The translations under genes and the position numbers were made by a program. DNA of 22,450 bases from Paracoccus sp. (in: a-proteobacteria) (GTDB taxonomy: Bacteria > Pseudomonadota > Alphaproteobacteria > Rhodobacterales > Rhodobacteraceae), in the NCBI GenBank assembly GCA_018056045.1, contig JAGPGI010000004.1, forward strand, positions 1-22,450, given 5' to 3'. Shown one piece after another: positions 9,441-20,708 of this stretch. The notes beneath the pieces are model-generated. The model was not told the DNA's origin, searched no databases, and worked only from the letters and a program-made list of their open reading frames with translations. Position 1 is the stretch's first letter. Each line of letters begins with the position of its first letter.

Positions 9441-9682
9441 TTGATTGCTCTGCCTGACTGGGCTTTTGCGCTTGAAAGCACGGGCGATTGCACCGGTCCA
9501 TGATGCAGATCAAGCCGGCGCGACTCCCCGACACTGTTCCCGCCGCAACCCGCGTGCGGTCGCCGGCGCGTGGGGCCAAAACATGAGGAAGCGACAGGAA
9601 ATGACGAGCGGCTACGAAGGGATGAATGTCGTAGGAGGGCCAAAGACAGGCATCCTCGTCAGCGCGGCCATTGATAGCCAGC

Positions 9683-9688
9683 AGAAGG
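9683..9688 (+). promoter_or_regulatory. Ribosome binding site that decides the ATPase start
   Basis: AGAAGG lies only 1 base before the ATG at 9690 but 7 bases before the in-frame ATG at 9696. The second ATG is therefore the likelier start. Confidence 0.55.
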
Positions 9689-9695
9689 CATGCTG

Positions 9696-12299
<2,604 letters not shown>

Positions 12300-12504
12300 T
12301 CGGGCCGCAGGCCAAGGACTGCGGAGAGGCCGGACGGATTGTCATTTCCGTGCCGTATCTGGTGCCTACACTTCGCGGCGCCACCGCGTCACCCCGAAAA
12401 AGCGATGCCCGGAGGGTGAAGCGTGGGGCTGCGCTTGTATTGACGATTCCCCACAAATAACATCGGCATTCAAGGATGCCGCGGCGCAGCAAGTGAGGGC
12501 AGGC
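12300..12504 (+). other. Spacer between the ATPase gene and the yhiI-like gene
   Basis: A spacer of 205 bases. A CCGCAG/CTGCGG pair just after the ATPase stop and an AAGCG/CGCTT pair near 12419-12437 could form small hairpins, but neither has a T tract. A TTGACG near 12449 resembles a -35 box without a well-spaced -10. A separate promoter for the exporter genes is possible but not shown. Confidence 0.3.
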
Positions 12505-13570
12505 GTGAAACAGAAACCGAAATACCTTGTTCCGACCATTCTGGTGGTCGCGGCGGTTGCGGCCTATTTTGCCTGGACCAAGCTGGACACGCCGGCGCTG
12601 CCTGAGGGCATCGTGGGCGCGAATGGCCGGATCGAGGCGACCGAGATCGACATCGCCGCGCTGACCGGCGGCCGTATCGCCGACATTGCGGCGGCCGAAG
12701 GTCAGGTCGTCAATGCGGGCGATGTGCTTGTGCAGATGGATGTCGTCCAGCTCAACGCCCAGAAACGCCAGGCCGAGGCACAGCTGCGCCGGGCCAGTAT
12801 CGCTATCGAGACTGCAAAGGCCATGGTCGCCCAGGCCGAGGCACAGGAGCGCGCGGCAGAGGCTGCGGTGGATCAGGCGCAGGCCATGGCCGATGCCGCC
12901 GCCCAGAAGCTGGCCCGTTCGGAACAGCTGGTGAAAACGAACGCGGTCTCGCAGCAGGTTTTTTGACGACGACCGCGCGAAGGACCGCGAGGCAAAGGCG
13001 GGCGTCGCCGCGGCCGAGGCTTCGCATGCGGCAGCTCTCGCCGGGATCACTTCGGCCCAAGCGCAGGTGGTGGACGCCGAGGCCGCGATTGATGCGGCAA
13101 AGGCCTCGATCGATTCCATCACGGCCTCGATCGACGATGCGACGCTGGTCGCCCCCCGTAGCGGTCGTATCCAGTATCTTGTCGCACAGGAAGGCGAGGT
13201 CGTCGGCTCGGGGGGCCGGATCCTGAGTCTTGTCGATCTGGGCGATGTCTACATGACGGTGTTCCTGCCCACATCGCAGGCGGGGCGGGTTCAGATCGGG
13301 TCCGAGGTGCGCCTGACCCTGGATGCAGCCCCCGGTATCGTGATCCCGGCGACGGTTTCCTATGTGGCGGATGTGGCGCAATTCACCCCCAAGACGGTCG
13401 AGACGGCGGAAGAGCGTGAGAAGCTGATGTTCAGAGTTCGGGCAAAAGTCGATCCAGAGCTGCTTTCCCGCTATGTCGCCTATGTGAAGACCGGCCTCCC
13501 GGGCATGGCCTATCTGAAGACGCTTCCCGATGCCGAATGGCCGGCCTCGCTTGCCAATGTCGTGAAATGA
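12505..13570 (+). pseudogene. yhiI: HlyD/YhiI-like membrane fusion protein, interrupted by a +1 frameshift
   Basis: The periplasmic adaptor of an ABC exporter. GTG at 12505 has AGGG 5 bases upstream; an earlier in-frame GTG at 12493 is a weaker choice. Visible parts are a membrane anchor at about residues 7-24, a lipoyl-type half (ATEIDIAALTGGRI), a long Ala/Gln-rich coiled coil, the second lipoyl half ([20 protein letters not shown]) and a beta-barrel region. Translation stops at TGA 12964-12966 after 153 residues, inside the coiled coil. Skipping one T of the six at 12959-12964 restores a single 354-residue protein, almost exactly the size of E. coli YhiI (355). The downstream part keeps perfect family features, so the lesion is recent, a sequencing error, or bypassed by +1 frameshifting. 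Its stop overlaps the rbbA start (ATGA). Confidence 0.85.
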
Positions 13571-16320
13571 CCGGGGCAGACCAGCCGCCGGTCGCATCGG
13601 TCAGTGACCTGATCCTGCGTTACGGCAAGGTTACTGCGCTGGACAGGGTGACGCTGGACATCCCCGCCGGCATGATGGTGGGGCTGATCGGTCCCGACGG
13701 CGTTGGAAAGTCCAGCCTTCTGTCGCTGCTTGCCGGGGCGCGCGTGATCCAGGACGGCGGCGTGCATGTGCTGGGGGGCGACATGCGCGACGCCGGACAC
13801 CGGAGCCGGGTCTGCCCGCGCATCGCCTATATGCCGCAGGGGCTGGGCAAGAACCTGTACCCGACGCTTTCGGTCGAGGAGAATCTGGAGTTCTTCGGCA
13901 GGCTCTTTGGCCATGACAAGGCCGAAAGAGATCGCCGCATCCTTGACCTGCTGACAGCGACCGGCATGTCGCCGTTCCGCGACCGTCCGGCGGCAAAGCT
14001 TTCCGGTGGCATGAAGCAGAAGCTGGGCCTTTGTTGCGCGCTGATCCATGACCCGGACCTGTTGATCCTTGATGAACCGACGACCGGCGTCGATCCCCTG
14101 TCGCGCCGCCAGTTCTGGGATCTGATCGACAGCATCCGCGCCACGCGCCCCGACATGAGCGTGATCACGGCCACCGCCTATATGGAGGAGGCCGCGCGTT
14201 TCGACTGGCTGGTGGCGATGAACGCCGGCAAGGTGCTGGCGACGGGCACGACGGCAGAGCTTCTGGCGCGCACCGGCGCGGCCGATCTTGACCGCGCCTT
14301 CATCGCGCTTTTGCCGGCGGCCGATCGCGGTGACGATCAGGAGGTGGTGATCCCACCGCGCGATGCAACCGATGGCGAGATTGCCATCGAGGCCGAACAC
14401 CTGACCCAAAGGTTCGGCGATTTCACCGCCGTCAACGACGTCAGCTTTCGCATCGCCAAGGGCGAGATCTTCGGCTTTCTCGGCTCCAACGGCTGCGGCA
14501 AGACCACGACGATGAAGATGCTGACCGGCCTTCTGGAGCCGACCGAGGGCATCGCCCGGCTGTTTGGCCACGAGGTCGATGCCCGCGACCTGGCGGTGCG
14601 CCGCAGGGTCGGATTCATGAGCCAGGCCTTCTCGCTTTATTCGGAACTGACGGTGCGACAGAACCTGGAACTGCACGCCCGGCTTTTCGCCCTTGAGGAG
14701 GCGAAGATCCCCGCGCGGGTGGCCGAGATGGCGGAGAGGTTCGACCTTGGTGACGTGGCGGACGCGCTGCCCGAAGCGCTGCCCCTGGGGATCCGGCAGC
14801 GGCTTTCGCTGGCCGTGGCCCTGATCCACGGACCAGAGATCCTGATCCTTGACGAGCCGACTTCGGGTGTGGACCCGGTCGCGCGCAACGGCTTCTGGCG
14901 CATTCTGGCGGACCTGTCGCGCAAGGATGGCGTGACGATCTTCGTCTCGACCCATTTCATGAACGAGGCGGAATGGTGCGACCGCATCTCGCTGATGCAT
15001 GCCGGAGAGGTGCTGATCAGCGACACGGCCGAGGCGATCAAGGCCTCGAAAGGCTGCGAGACACTGGAAGATGCCTTTGTCGCCTATCTGCAAGAGGCGA
15101 TCGACAAGACCGCACCGCCACCCGCCCCTGCGCCCGAAGCAGCCAATCAGGCCGCGCCCGCCGCCGCACCTGCCCCACCGCACCCGCAGCGGAGATTCAG
15201 CCTGCGCCGCCTTCTCAGCTATTCGCGGCTGGAAAGCCTGCAACTTCAGCGTGACCCGATCCGTCTGGCGATGGCGCTTGTCGGCAGCCTGCTTTTGATG
15301 GTGGTGATCGGCCTTGGCATCAACATGGATGTCGAGGATCTTACCTTTGCGGTTCTGGACCGTGACCAGACCACTGCCAGCCGGGACTATGTCGCCGACA
15401 TTGCCGGATCGCGCTATTTCACCGAACGGCCCGCGCTTCAGGGCTATGACGACATGGACGCAAGGATGCGGGCGGGCGAGATCAGCCTGGCGATCGAGAT
15501 TCCTGCCGGCTTTGCCGCGGATGTGGCGCGCGGCCGCACGGTCGAGATCGGCGCCTGGTTCGACGGTGCCAACCCGACCCAATCCGGCACGGTGCAGGGC
15601 TATATCCAGGGAATGCACGGCGACTGGATCACGCGCAAGATGCGCGAGGCGCTTGGCTCGGCCGCTCTGGCCGGCGATTTCGAGCTTGTCACCCGCTACC
15701 GCTACAACCCGGATGTGAAAAGCATCGTCGCCATGGTGCCGGCGGTCCTGCCCATGCTGCTATTGATGATCCCGGCCATCCTGACCACCTTGTCGGTGGC
15801 CCGGGAGAAAGAGCTTGGTTCGATCATCAATTTCTACGTGACCCCGGTGACGCGGCTGGAATTCCTTCTGGGCAAGCAGCTGCCATATATGGCGCTGGCC
15901 ATGGTGAACTTCGTGCTGATGATGGTGATGGCGGTTTTCGTCTTCAGGGTGCCGTTCACCGGCAGTTTCATCGGCTTTTCCATGTCCGCGCTGGTGTTCG
16001 TGACGGCCAGCACCGCGCTTGGCTTTCTGGTGTCGGTATTCATCTCCAGCCAGGTTGCGGCCTTGTTCGCGACGACGCTGCTGACGATGATTCCCGCGGT
16101 GTCCTATTCCGGTCTGATCGACCCGGTATCTTCGCTGGAAGGGTTCGGGCGTACCATCGGCGAGGTCTATCCGGCCACATGGTTCATCACGGCGGCCCGC
16201 GGTGCCTTCTCGAAATCGTTCGGCTTTGTTGAACTGATCCAGCCGACGCTGGCGATGGCGGCCTCGGTTCCGATCATCCTGGGGTTGAGCGTGTCCTTCC
16301 TGAAGAAGCAGGAGAGGTAG
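13567..16320 (+). CDS. rbbA: RbbA-like ABC protein: two ATPase domains fused to an ABC-2 permease
   Basis: The 917 residues match E. coli RbbA (about 911). First nucleotide-binding domain: Walker [10 protein letters not shown] at 42-50, signature LSGGMKQ at 145-151, Walker B LLILDEP at 165-171. Second domain: Walker [10 protein letters not shown] at 306-314, a divergent signature [10 protein letters not shown] at 405-414, Walker B ILILDEP at 425-431. An Ala/Pro linker (about 515-542) leads to the permease: one segment near 567-587, a large extracytoplasmic loop, and a cluster of segments from about 720 to 911. ATG at 13567 overlaps the yhiI stop by 4 bases; an upstream in-frame ATG at 13537 lies within yhiI and is unlikely. 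Family knowledge: E. coli RbbA is ribosome-associated and also predicted as a transporter. With the adaptor and second permease this set reads as an exporter. Its substrate is unknown. Confidence 0.93.
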   Translation: MTGADQPPVASVSDLILRYGKVTALDRVTLDIPAGMMVGLIGPDGVGKSSLLSLLAGARVIQDGGVHVLGGDMRDAGHRSRVCPRIAYMPQGLGKNLYPTLSVEENLEFFGRLFGHDKAERDRRILDLLTATGMSPFRDRPAAKLSGGMKQKLGLCCALIHDPDLLILDEPTTGVDPLSRRQFWDLIDSIRATRPDMSVITATAYMEEAARFDWLVAMNAGKVLATGTTAELLARTGAADLDRAFIALLPAADRGDDQEVVIPPRDATDGEIAIEAEHLTQRFGDFTAVNDVSFRIAKGEIFGFLGSNGCGKTTTMKMLTGLLEPTEGIARLFGHEVDARDLAVRRRVGFMSQAFSLYSELTVRQNLELHARLFALEEAKIPARVAEMAERFDLGDVADALPEALPLGIRQRLSLAVALIHGPEILILDEPTSGVDPVARNGFWRILADLSRKDGVTIFVSTHFMNEAEWCDRISLMHAGEVLISDTAEAIKASKGCETLEDAFVAYLQEAIDKTAPPPAPAPEAANQAAPAAAPAPPHPQRRFSLRRLLSYSRLESLQLQRDPIRLAMALVGSLLLMVVIGLGINMDVEDLTFAVLDRDQTTASRDYVADIAGSRYFTERPALQGYDDMDARMRAGEISLAIEIPAGFAADVARGRTVEIGAWFDGANPTQSGTVQGYIQGMHGDWITRKMREALGSAALAGDFELVTRYRYNPDVKSIVAMVPAVLPMLLLMIPAILTTLSVAREKELGSIINFYVTPVTRLEFLLGKQLPYMALAMVNFVLMMVMAVFVFRVPFTGSFIGFSMSALVFVTASTALGFLVSVFISSQVAALFATTLLTMIPAVSYSGLIDPVSSLEGFGRTIGEVYPATWFITAARGAFSKSFGFVELIQPTLAMAASVPIILGLSVSFLKKQER

Positions 16321-16324
16321 CGCC

Positions 16325-17437
16325 ATGAACCTGAAGAACGTCCGAAACCTCGGGGTGAAGGAGCTGCGCGGGCTGTGGCGCGACTGGATCATGCTGGCGC
16401 TGATCGTCTATTCCTTCAGCCTGTCGGTCTGGACTTCGGCCAATTCCAGCCCGGAGACGCTGAGCAATGCCGCGATCTCGATCGTCGACGAGGACCAGTC
16501 GCAGCTATCGTCGCGGATCGTCTCGGCCTTCTATCAGCCCTATTTCGTGCCGCCGAACCTGATTACCGCCGCCGAAATCGACACCAGGATGGATGCGGGC
16601 CTGGATACTTTCGCGCTGAACATTCCACCGGATTTCCAGCGCGATGTGCTGGCGGGCAAGGCACCGGCGATCCAGCTGAACATTGACGCGACACGGATGA
16701 GCCAGGCTTTCACCGGCGGCGGCTATGTCAGTCAGATCGTGTCCAGCGAGGTCTCGGAATTTGTCTCGGGGTATCGGGCGCAAAGCACGCTGCCCGTCGA
16801 ACTGGCCCTTCGCGCCCGCTATAACCCGTCGCTTGATCCCGGCTGGTTCGGGGCCATCAACAGCGTTATCCAGTCGATCACCATGCTGTCGCTGATCCTG
16901 ACCGGATCAGCCCTGATCCGGGAAAAGGAACATGGCACGGTCGAACATCTTCTGGTGATGCCGGTCACGGCGACCGAGATCATGCTGTCCAAGATCTGGT
17001 CGATGGGGCTGGTGGTTCTGCTTGGCTCGACCTTCTCGCTGACGGTGGTGGTTCAGGGGCTGATGAATGTGCCCGTCGCGGGATCGGTGCCGCTTTTCCT
17101 TGCCGGGGCGGTTCTGATGATGGTCGCCATGACCTCGATGGGGATATTCATGGCCACGGTCGCCGGCACAATGCCGCAGTTTGCGCTTCTGATGATGATG
17201 GTTCTCATCCCGCTGCAGATCCTGTCCGGCGGCATGACCCCGCGCGAGTCGATGCCGGAGTTCATCCAGACCATCATGCTGGCGGCACCGAATACCCACT
17301 TCATCATCCTGTCGCAGTCGATCCTGTTCCGGGGGGCCGGGCTGGAGGTGGTCTGGCCGCAGCTTCTTGCGCTGGCGGTGATCGGGGCGGTGCTGTTCTG
17401 GCTGGCACTCCGGCAGTTCCGGGCCTTCCTGCGCTAA
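16325..17437 (+). CDS. yhhJ: YhhJ-like ABC-2 permease
   Basis: A membrane protein of 370 residues with the ABC-2 layout: an N-terminal membrane segment near 21-38, a large extracytoplasmic domain to about 175, then five or six segments from about 180 to the C-terminus. The coupling motif REKEHGTVEHLLVMPVTATE around 199-218 is characteristic of ABC-2 permeases and matches the REKELGS motif in the RbbA-like permease half. ATG at 16325 lies 4 bases after the rbbA stop, with a GAGAGG Shine-Dalgarno. It probably pairs with the permease half of RbbA to form the membrane channel. The substrate cannot be deduced. Confidence 0.92.
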   Translation: MNLKNVRNLGVKELRGLWRDWIMLALIVYSFSLSVWTSANSSPETLSNAAISIVDEDQSQLSSRIVSAFYQPYFVPPNLITAAEIDTRMDAGLDTFALNIPPDFQRDVLAGKAPAIQLNIDATRMSQAFTGGGYVSQIVSSEVSEFVSGYRAQSTLPVELALRARYNPSLDPGWFGAINSVIQSITMLSLILTGSALIREKEHGTVEHLLVMPVTATEIMLSKIWSMGLVVLLGSTFSLTVVVQGLMNVPVAGSVPLFLAGAVLMMVAMTSMGIFMATVAGTMPQFALLMMMVLIPLQILSGGMTPRESMPEFIQTIMLAAPNTHFIILSQSILFRGAGLEVVWPQLLALAVIGAVLFWLALRQFRAFLR

Positions 17438-17570
17438 GGGGCGCGCCCAGATAACGAAAAGTTGCGCCGGGGGCGGGGGCGCATGGTTTGCCTTTCGCCG
17501 CCCAGCGCGCAGATAGACATATCGAACCCATGGGACGGTTGGCGAACCCGCCGGCCTTCCGGCAATCGAA

Positions 17571-17576
17571 AGGTGG
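17571..17576 (+). promoter_or_regulatory. Ribosome binding site deciding the DUF3141 start
   Basis: AGGTGG lies 4 bases before the ATG at 17581. The in-frame ATG at 17488 would add 31 residues without family resemblance and has no comparable site. The 143-base gap after yhhJ could hold a promoter, but no clear boxes are seen. Confidence 0.6.
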
Positions 17577-17580
17577 AAAC

Positions 17581-19764
17581 ATGGCTCAGCGTGACATGAC
17601 ATTTCCCGCGATGGCGCAGACTGCGGAATACATGACAGATGCCTGGCAGCGTTCGGTGATTTTCCTTGACGTGATGCGCGAACGTGCCGCCCAGTACGAC
17701 GCCCATACCAAAGATCCGGCGCCCAATGTCCTGAGCTATGATGCCGAACTGGTCCTCGATGCCCGCAGTTTCGACCCGCCGGTGAACTATCTTCTCTATC
17801 GGATCGTCCCCCCTGAAGACGTAACCATCGACCCCCTGAAACGTCCCTTCGTGATCGTCGATCCGCGCGCGGGTCAGGTTTCGGGCATCGGCGGCTTCAA
17901 GGCCGACAGCGAGGTGGGCGTCGCGCTGAAGGCGGGCCATCCGGTCTGGTTCATCGGCTTTCTGCCCGAACCGGTTCCCGGCCAGACCATCCTTGATGTC
18001 ACCAATGCCCAGGCGACCTTTCTGGAAACGGTAGTCGCGCGCCACCCCGAGGCCGAGGGCAAGCCCTGCGTCATCGGCAATTGCCAGGCCGGTTGGGCGG
18101 TGATGATCCTTGCCGCCCTGCGGCCCGAGCTTTTCGGCCCGATCATCGTTCCCGGAACGCCTCTGTCCTACTGGGCGGGCGTGCATGGCAAATATCCGAT
18201 GCGCTATGCCGGCGGCCTCATGGGCGGAACCTGGCTGACGGCACTGGCGGGCGATCTGGGGGGCGGCATCTTCGATGGCGCCGCGCTGGTCCAGAACTTC
18301 GAGGCGCAGGATCCGGCGAACACCTTCTGGACCAAGCAATACAATCTCTGGTCGAAGATCGACACCGAGCCCGAGCGTTACCTTGGGTTCGAGAAGTGGT
18401 GGAATGCCCTGGTCACGCTGAATGCCGGGGAAATGCAGTGGATCGTGGACGAGCTTTTCGTCGGCAACCATCTTGCGGCCGGCGATATCCGAACTGCGGA
18501 TGGCACTGCCATCGACCTGCGCGCGATCAACTCGCCCATCGTCGTCTTCTGCTCGAAGGGCGACAACATCACTCCGCCGCAGCAGGCGTTGGACTGGATC
18601 CTTGACCTTTATGACAGCGAGGACGACATCCGCGCCTGGGGGCAAACCATTGTCTACACGGTGCACGACCATATCGGCCATCTGGGCATTTTCGTCTCGG
18701 GCCAGGTCGCACGCAAGGAACATGACGAGTTCGCCCACAACATCGACCTGATCGACGTGCTGCCCCCCGGTCTTTACGAGGCGGTGCTGACCCCGAAGGA
18801 GGCGGCCGGAGTCAATGCCGATCTGGTCAAGGGCGACTGGGTGATGCGTTGCGAGGCGCGCACGCTGGATGACATCCGCGCGCTTGGCGGCAACGACCTT
18901 GAGGACGAGCGCAAGTTCGAGACGGTGGCACGGCTCTCCGAGATCAACCTGGCACTTTACCGCACCTTCGCCCAGCCCTTCGTGCAGGCCTTCACGACGC
19001 CATCCTTCGCCGAGGCGACGCGCAGGTTCCACCCGCTGCGACTGTCCTACGAGATGTTCTGCGCCGGCAACCCCTGGATGCGGCAGGTCAAGGGACTGGC
19101 AGAAAGTGTGCGCGAAAAACGCGAACCTGCCAGCCCGGACAACCCCTGGCTCAACATGCAGGAGATGACATCAACCGCCATCGTTCAGGGTCTTGACGCG
19201 ATGCGCGACGTGATCAACTGGACATCCGAGGCCAGTTTCCACGCCATTTATGGCAATAGGGCCTTGCAGGCGGCGCTAGGCGTCGACACATCCTCGACAG
19301 AGCGCCCGCGCAAGCCCGCACATACCGGGCTGCATGACGAACTGGTCAGGCGCCGCGACGAGGGGCTGCGCCGAAACATGACGGAGGGCGGTCCTGTCGC
19401 GGCAGTGGTGCGGGCGCTGATCTGGGTCGGCATGTCGGGCAGGGTCGTCGACGAACGCCAGTTCGCCGAGATCGCCCGATTGCGCCGGACCCATCCCGAA
19501 AGCGGCGCTTTGACGCTGGCCGATTTCAAGCAGATGGTGCGTGAACAGCTTCAGATGCTGCTTCTCGACGAAGAGGCGGCGCTTGGGGCCATTCCCGGTC
19601 TCATGCCCGAATCCGGCGACCAGCGCCGCATGGCGCTTGACACCATCCGCGAGGTGGTCGAGGCCAGCGGCGCGCTGGACCACAAGGCGCGGCAGCGGCT
19701 GAACCGGATCGCCAGCCTTCTTGGCATCGGACCCGCAGCGATCGACAAACGCAAGGCATCCTGA
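17581..19764 (+). CDS. DUF3141 family protein, PhaC-like alpha/beta hydrolase
   Basis: The protein has 727 residues. The central region (about 70-400) resembles polyhydroxyalkanoate synthase and related alpha/beta hydrolases. The nucleophile elbow is GNCQAG (166-171) with Cys168 in place of the usual Ser. Asp328 in FCSKGDN and His367 in HDHIGHLG complete a Cys-Asp-His triad, as in PhaC. The C-terminal 130 residues (about 595-722) are helical and resemble a TerB-like domain (LLDEEAALGAIPGLM and a terminal LNRIASLLG), a judgement from pattern only. No signal peptide or membrane segment is apparent, so it is probably cytoplasmic. Its activity is not established; acyl transfer or hydrolysis of an acyl-CoA or polyester is the natural guess. 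It lies 11 bases upstream of a Pta/Ptb-type gene, which hints at a shared acyl-CoA/acyl-phosphate metabolism. Bona fide PHA synthase is less likely because of the extra domain. Confidence 0.85.
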   Translation: MAQRDMTFPAMAQTAEYMTDAWQRSVIFLDVMRERAAQYDAHTKDPAPNVLSYDAELVLDARSFDPPVNYLLYRIVPPEDVTIDPLKRPFVIVDPRAGQVSGIGGFKADSEVGVALKAGHPVWFIGFLPEPVPGQTILDVTNAQATFLETVVARHPEAEGKPCVIGNCQAGWAVMILAALRPELFGPIIVPGTPLSYWAGVHGKYPMRYAGGLMGGTWLTALAGDLGGGIFDGAALVQNFEAQDPANTFWTKQYNLWSKIDTEPERYLGFEKWWNALVTLNAGEMQWIVDELFVGNHLAAGDIRTADGTAIDLRAINSPIVVFCSKGDNITPPQQALDWILDLYDSEDDIRAWGQTIVYTVHDHIGHLGIFVSGQVARKEHDEFAHNIDLIDVLPPGLYEAVLTPKEAAGVNADLVKGDWVMRCEARTLDDIRALGGNDLEDERKFETVARLSEINLALYRTFAQPFVQAFTTPSFAEATRRFHPLRLSYEMFCAGNPWMRQVKGLAESVREKREPASPDNPWLNMQEMTSTAIVQGLDAMRDVINWTSEASFHAIYGNRALQAALGVDTSSTERPRKPAHTGLHDELVRRRDEGLRRNMTEGGPVAAVVRALIWVGMSGRVVDERQFAEIARLRRTHPESGALTLADFKQMVREQLQMLLLDEEAALGAIPGLMPESGDQRRMALDTIREVVEASGALDHKARQRLNRIASLLGIGPAAIDKRKAS

Positions 19765-19775
19765 ACGGACACCCC

Positions 19776-20708
19776 ATGGACGAGCTTCACGACAAGCACC
19801 AGCGCCTGATTGCCGCCGCCCGCGACGGCTCGCCCGCCTTGACCGTCGTCGCACATCCTTGCGACGAGACCTCGCTGCGCGGCGCGATGGAGGCGGCGGC
19901 GGCACATCTGATCGAGCCGGTTCTGGTGGGGCCGGAAGCCCGCATCCGCGCCATCGCCGCCGAACACGGCATCGACCTTGCCGGGCGGCAGTTCGTCGAT
20001 GCGCCGCACAGCCACGCCGCCGCCGCGCAGGCGGTGGCCCTGATCCGCGCCGGCAAGGGCGAGCTTTTGATGAAAGGCAGCCTGCACACCGATGAGCTGA
20101 TGAAGGAAGTCACCGACGCGACCACCGGCCTGCGCACCGAACGCCGGATCAGCCATGTCTTCATCATGGATGTGCCGGGCCACCCCGAGACGCTGTTCAT
20201 CACCGATGCAGCGATCAACATCTTTCCCGATCTCGACAGCAAGCGCGACATCGTACAGAACGCCATCGACCTGTGGGCGGGCATCGGGCTTGGCACACCC
20301 AAGGTGGCGATCCTGTCGGCGGTCGAGACGGTGACGACGAAGATCCCCTCAACGATCGAGGCGGCTGCGCTGTGCAAGATGGCCGAACGGGGACAGATCA
20401 CCGGCGGCCTGCTGGATGGCCCGCTGGCCTTTGACAATGCCATCGATCCCGAAGCGGCGCGCATCAAGGGCATCGGCGGCCCGGTTGCCGGCCACGGCCA
20501 GATCCTTGTCGTTCCCGACCTCGAGGCCGGAAACATGCTGGCGAAGAACCTGATCTTCCTGTCCCGCGCCGATGCCGCCGGGATCGTGCTGGGCGCGCGC
20601 GTGCCGATCATCCTGACCTCGCGGGCCGACAGCGTCCGCACCCGCATGGCCTCCTGCGCAGTGGCGGCGATCTATGCCAATGCGCTCCGCAGGAAGGCCG
20701 GCGTCTGA
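19776..20708 (+). CDS. pta: Phosphate acetyl/butyryltransferase, short form
   Basis: Exchanges the CoA of an acyl-CoA for phosphate, giving the acyl phosphate used by the next gene. The 310 residues contain only the PTA_PTB catalytic domain. Typical motifs are [12 protein letters not shown] (142-153), [14 protein letters not shown] (246-259) and [16 protein letters not shown] (280-295). It lacks the long N-terminal regulatory region of E. coli Pta and also the MaoC-type hydratase domain fused to many alphaproteobacterial homologues. The short form resembles phosphotransbutyrylase as much as phosphotransacetylase, so substrate chain length is open. ATG at 19776 has only a weak GGAC upstream. 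Its TGA overlaps the ackA ATG, so the pair should be made in a fixed ratio. Confidence 0.9.
   Translation: MDELHDKHQRLIAAARDGSPALTVVAHPCDETSLRGAMEAAAAHLIEPVLVGPEARIRAIAAEHGIDLAGRQFVDAPHSHAAAAQAVALIRAGKGELLMKGSLHTDELMKEVTDATTGLRTERRISHVFIMDVPGHPETLFITDAAINIFPDLDSKRDIVQNAIDLWAGIGLGTPKVAILSAVETVTTKIPSTIEAAALCKMAERGQITGGLLDGPLAFDNAIDPEAARIKGIGGPVAGHGQILVVPDLEAGNMLAKNLIFLSRADAAGIVLGARVPIILTSRADSVRTRMASCAVAAIYANALRRKAGV

Larger units (their letters stand above)
9313..9695. promoter_or_regulatory. Divergent intergenic control region between arcD and the P-type ATPase gene
   Basis: About 380 bases without a convincing gene; the short open frames here show no domain. The arcD-proximal third is A/T-rich and packed with repeats: direct repeats at 9385-9400 and 9425-9440, TTGAC-N5-ATCAA at 9371-9385, TTGAG-N3-GTCAA at 9414-9426, and a perfect TCAAT-N4-ATTGA at 9431-9444. 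The ATPase-proximal half is GC-rich, with a small CCGCA/TGCGG hairpin near 9543-9559. Both promoters should lie here, but I cannot place them confidently. Confidence 0.6.

Noticed and set aside
9500..9600. Structured RNA or tRNA in the GC-rich part of the arcD/ATPase spacer
   Set aside because: Only one short hairpin; no cloverleaf, anticodon arm or riboswitch core could be drawn.
12490..13570. Two separate small genes in place of one yhiI
   Set aside because: The two parts are consecutive pieces of one membrane-fusion protein, and removing one T joins them at exactly the family length. The second piece has no ribosome binding site of its own.
13510..15618. Minus-strand open frame of about 700 codons opposite rbbA
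   Set aside because: A GC-driven shadow of the rbbA coding frame, with no recognisable domain.
17434..19032. Minus-strand open frame of about 530 codons opposite the DUF3141 gene
   Set aside because: An antisense shadow; only the plus-strand product has family motifs and a ribosome binding site.
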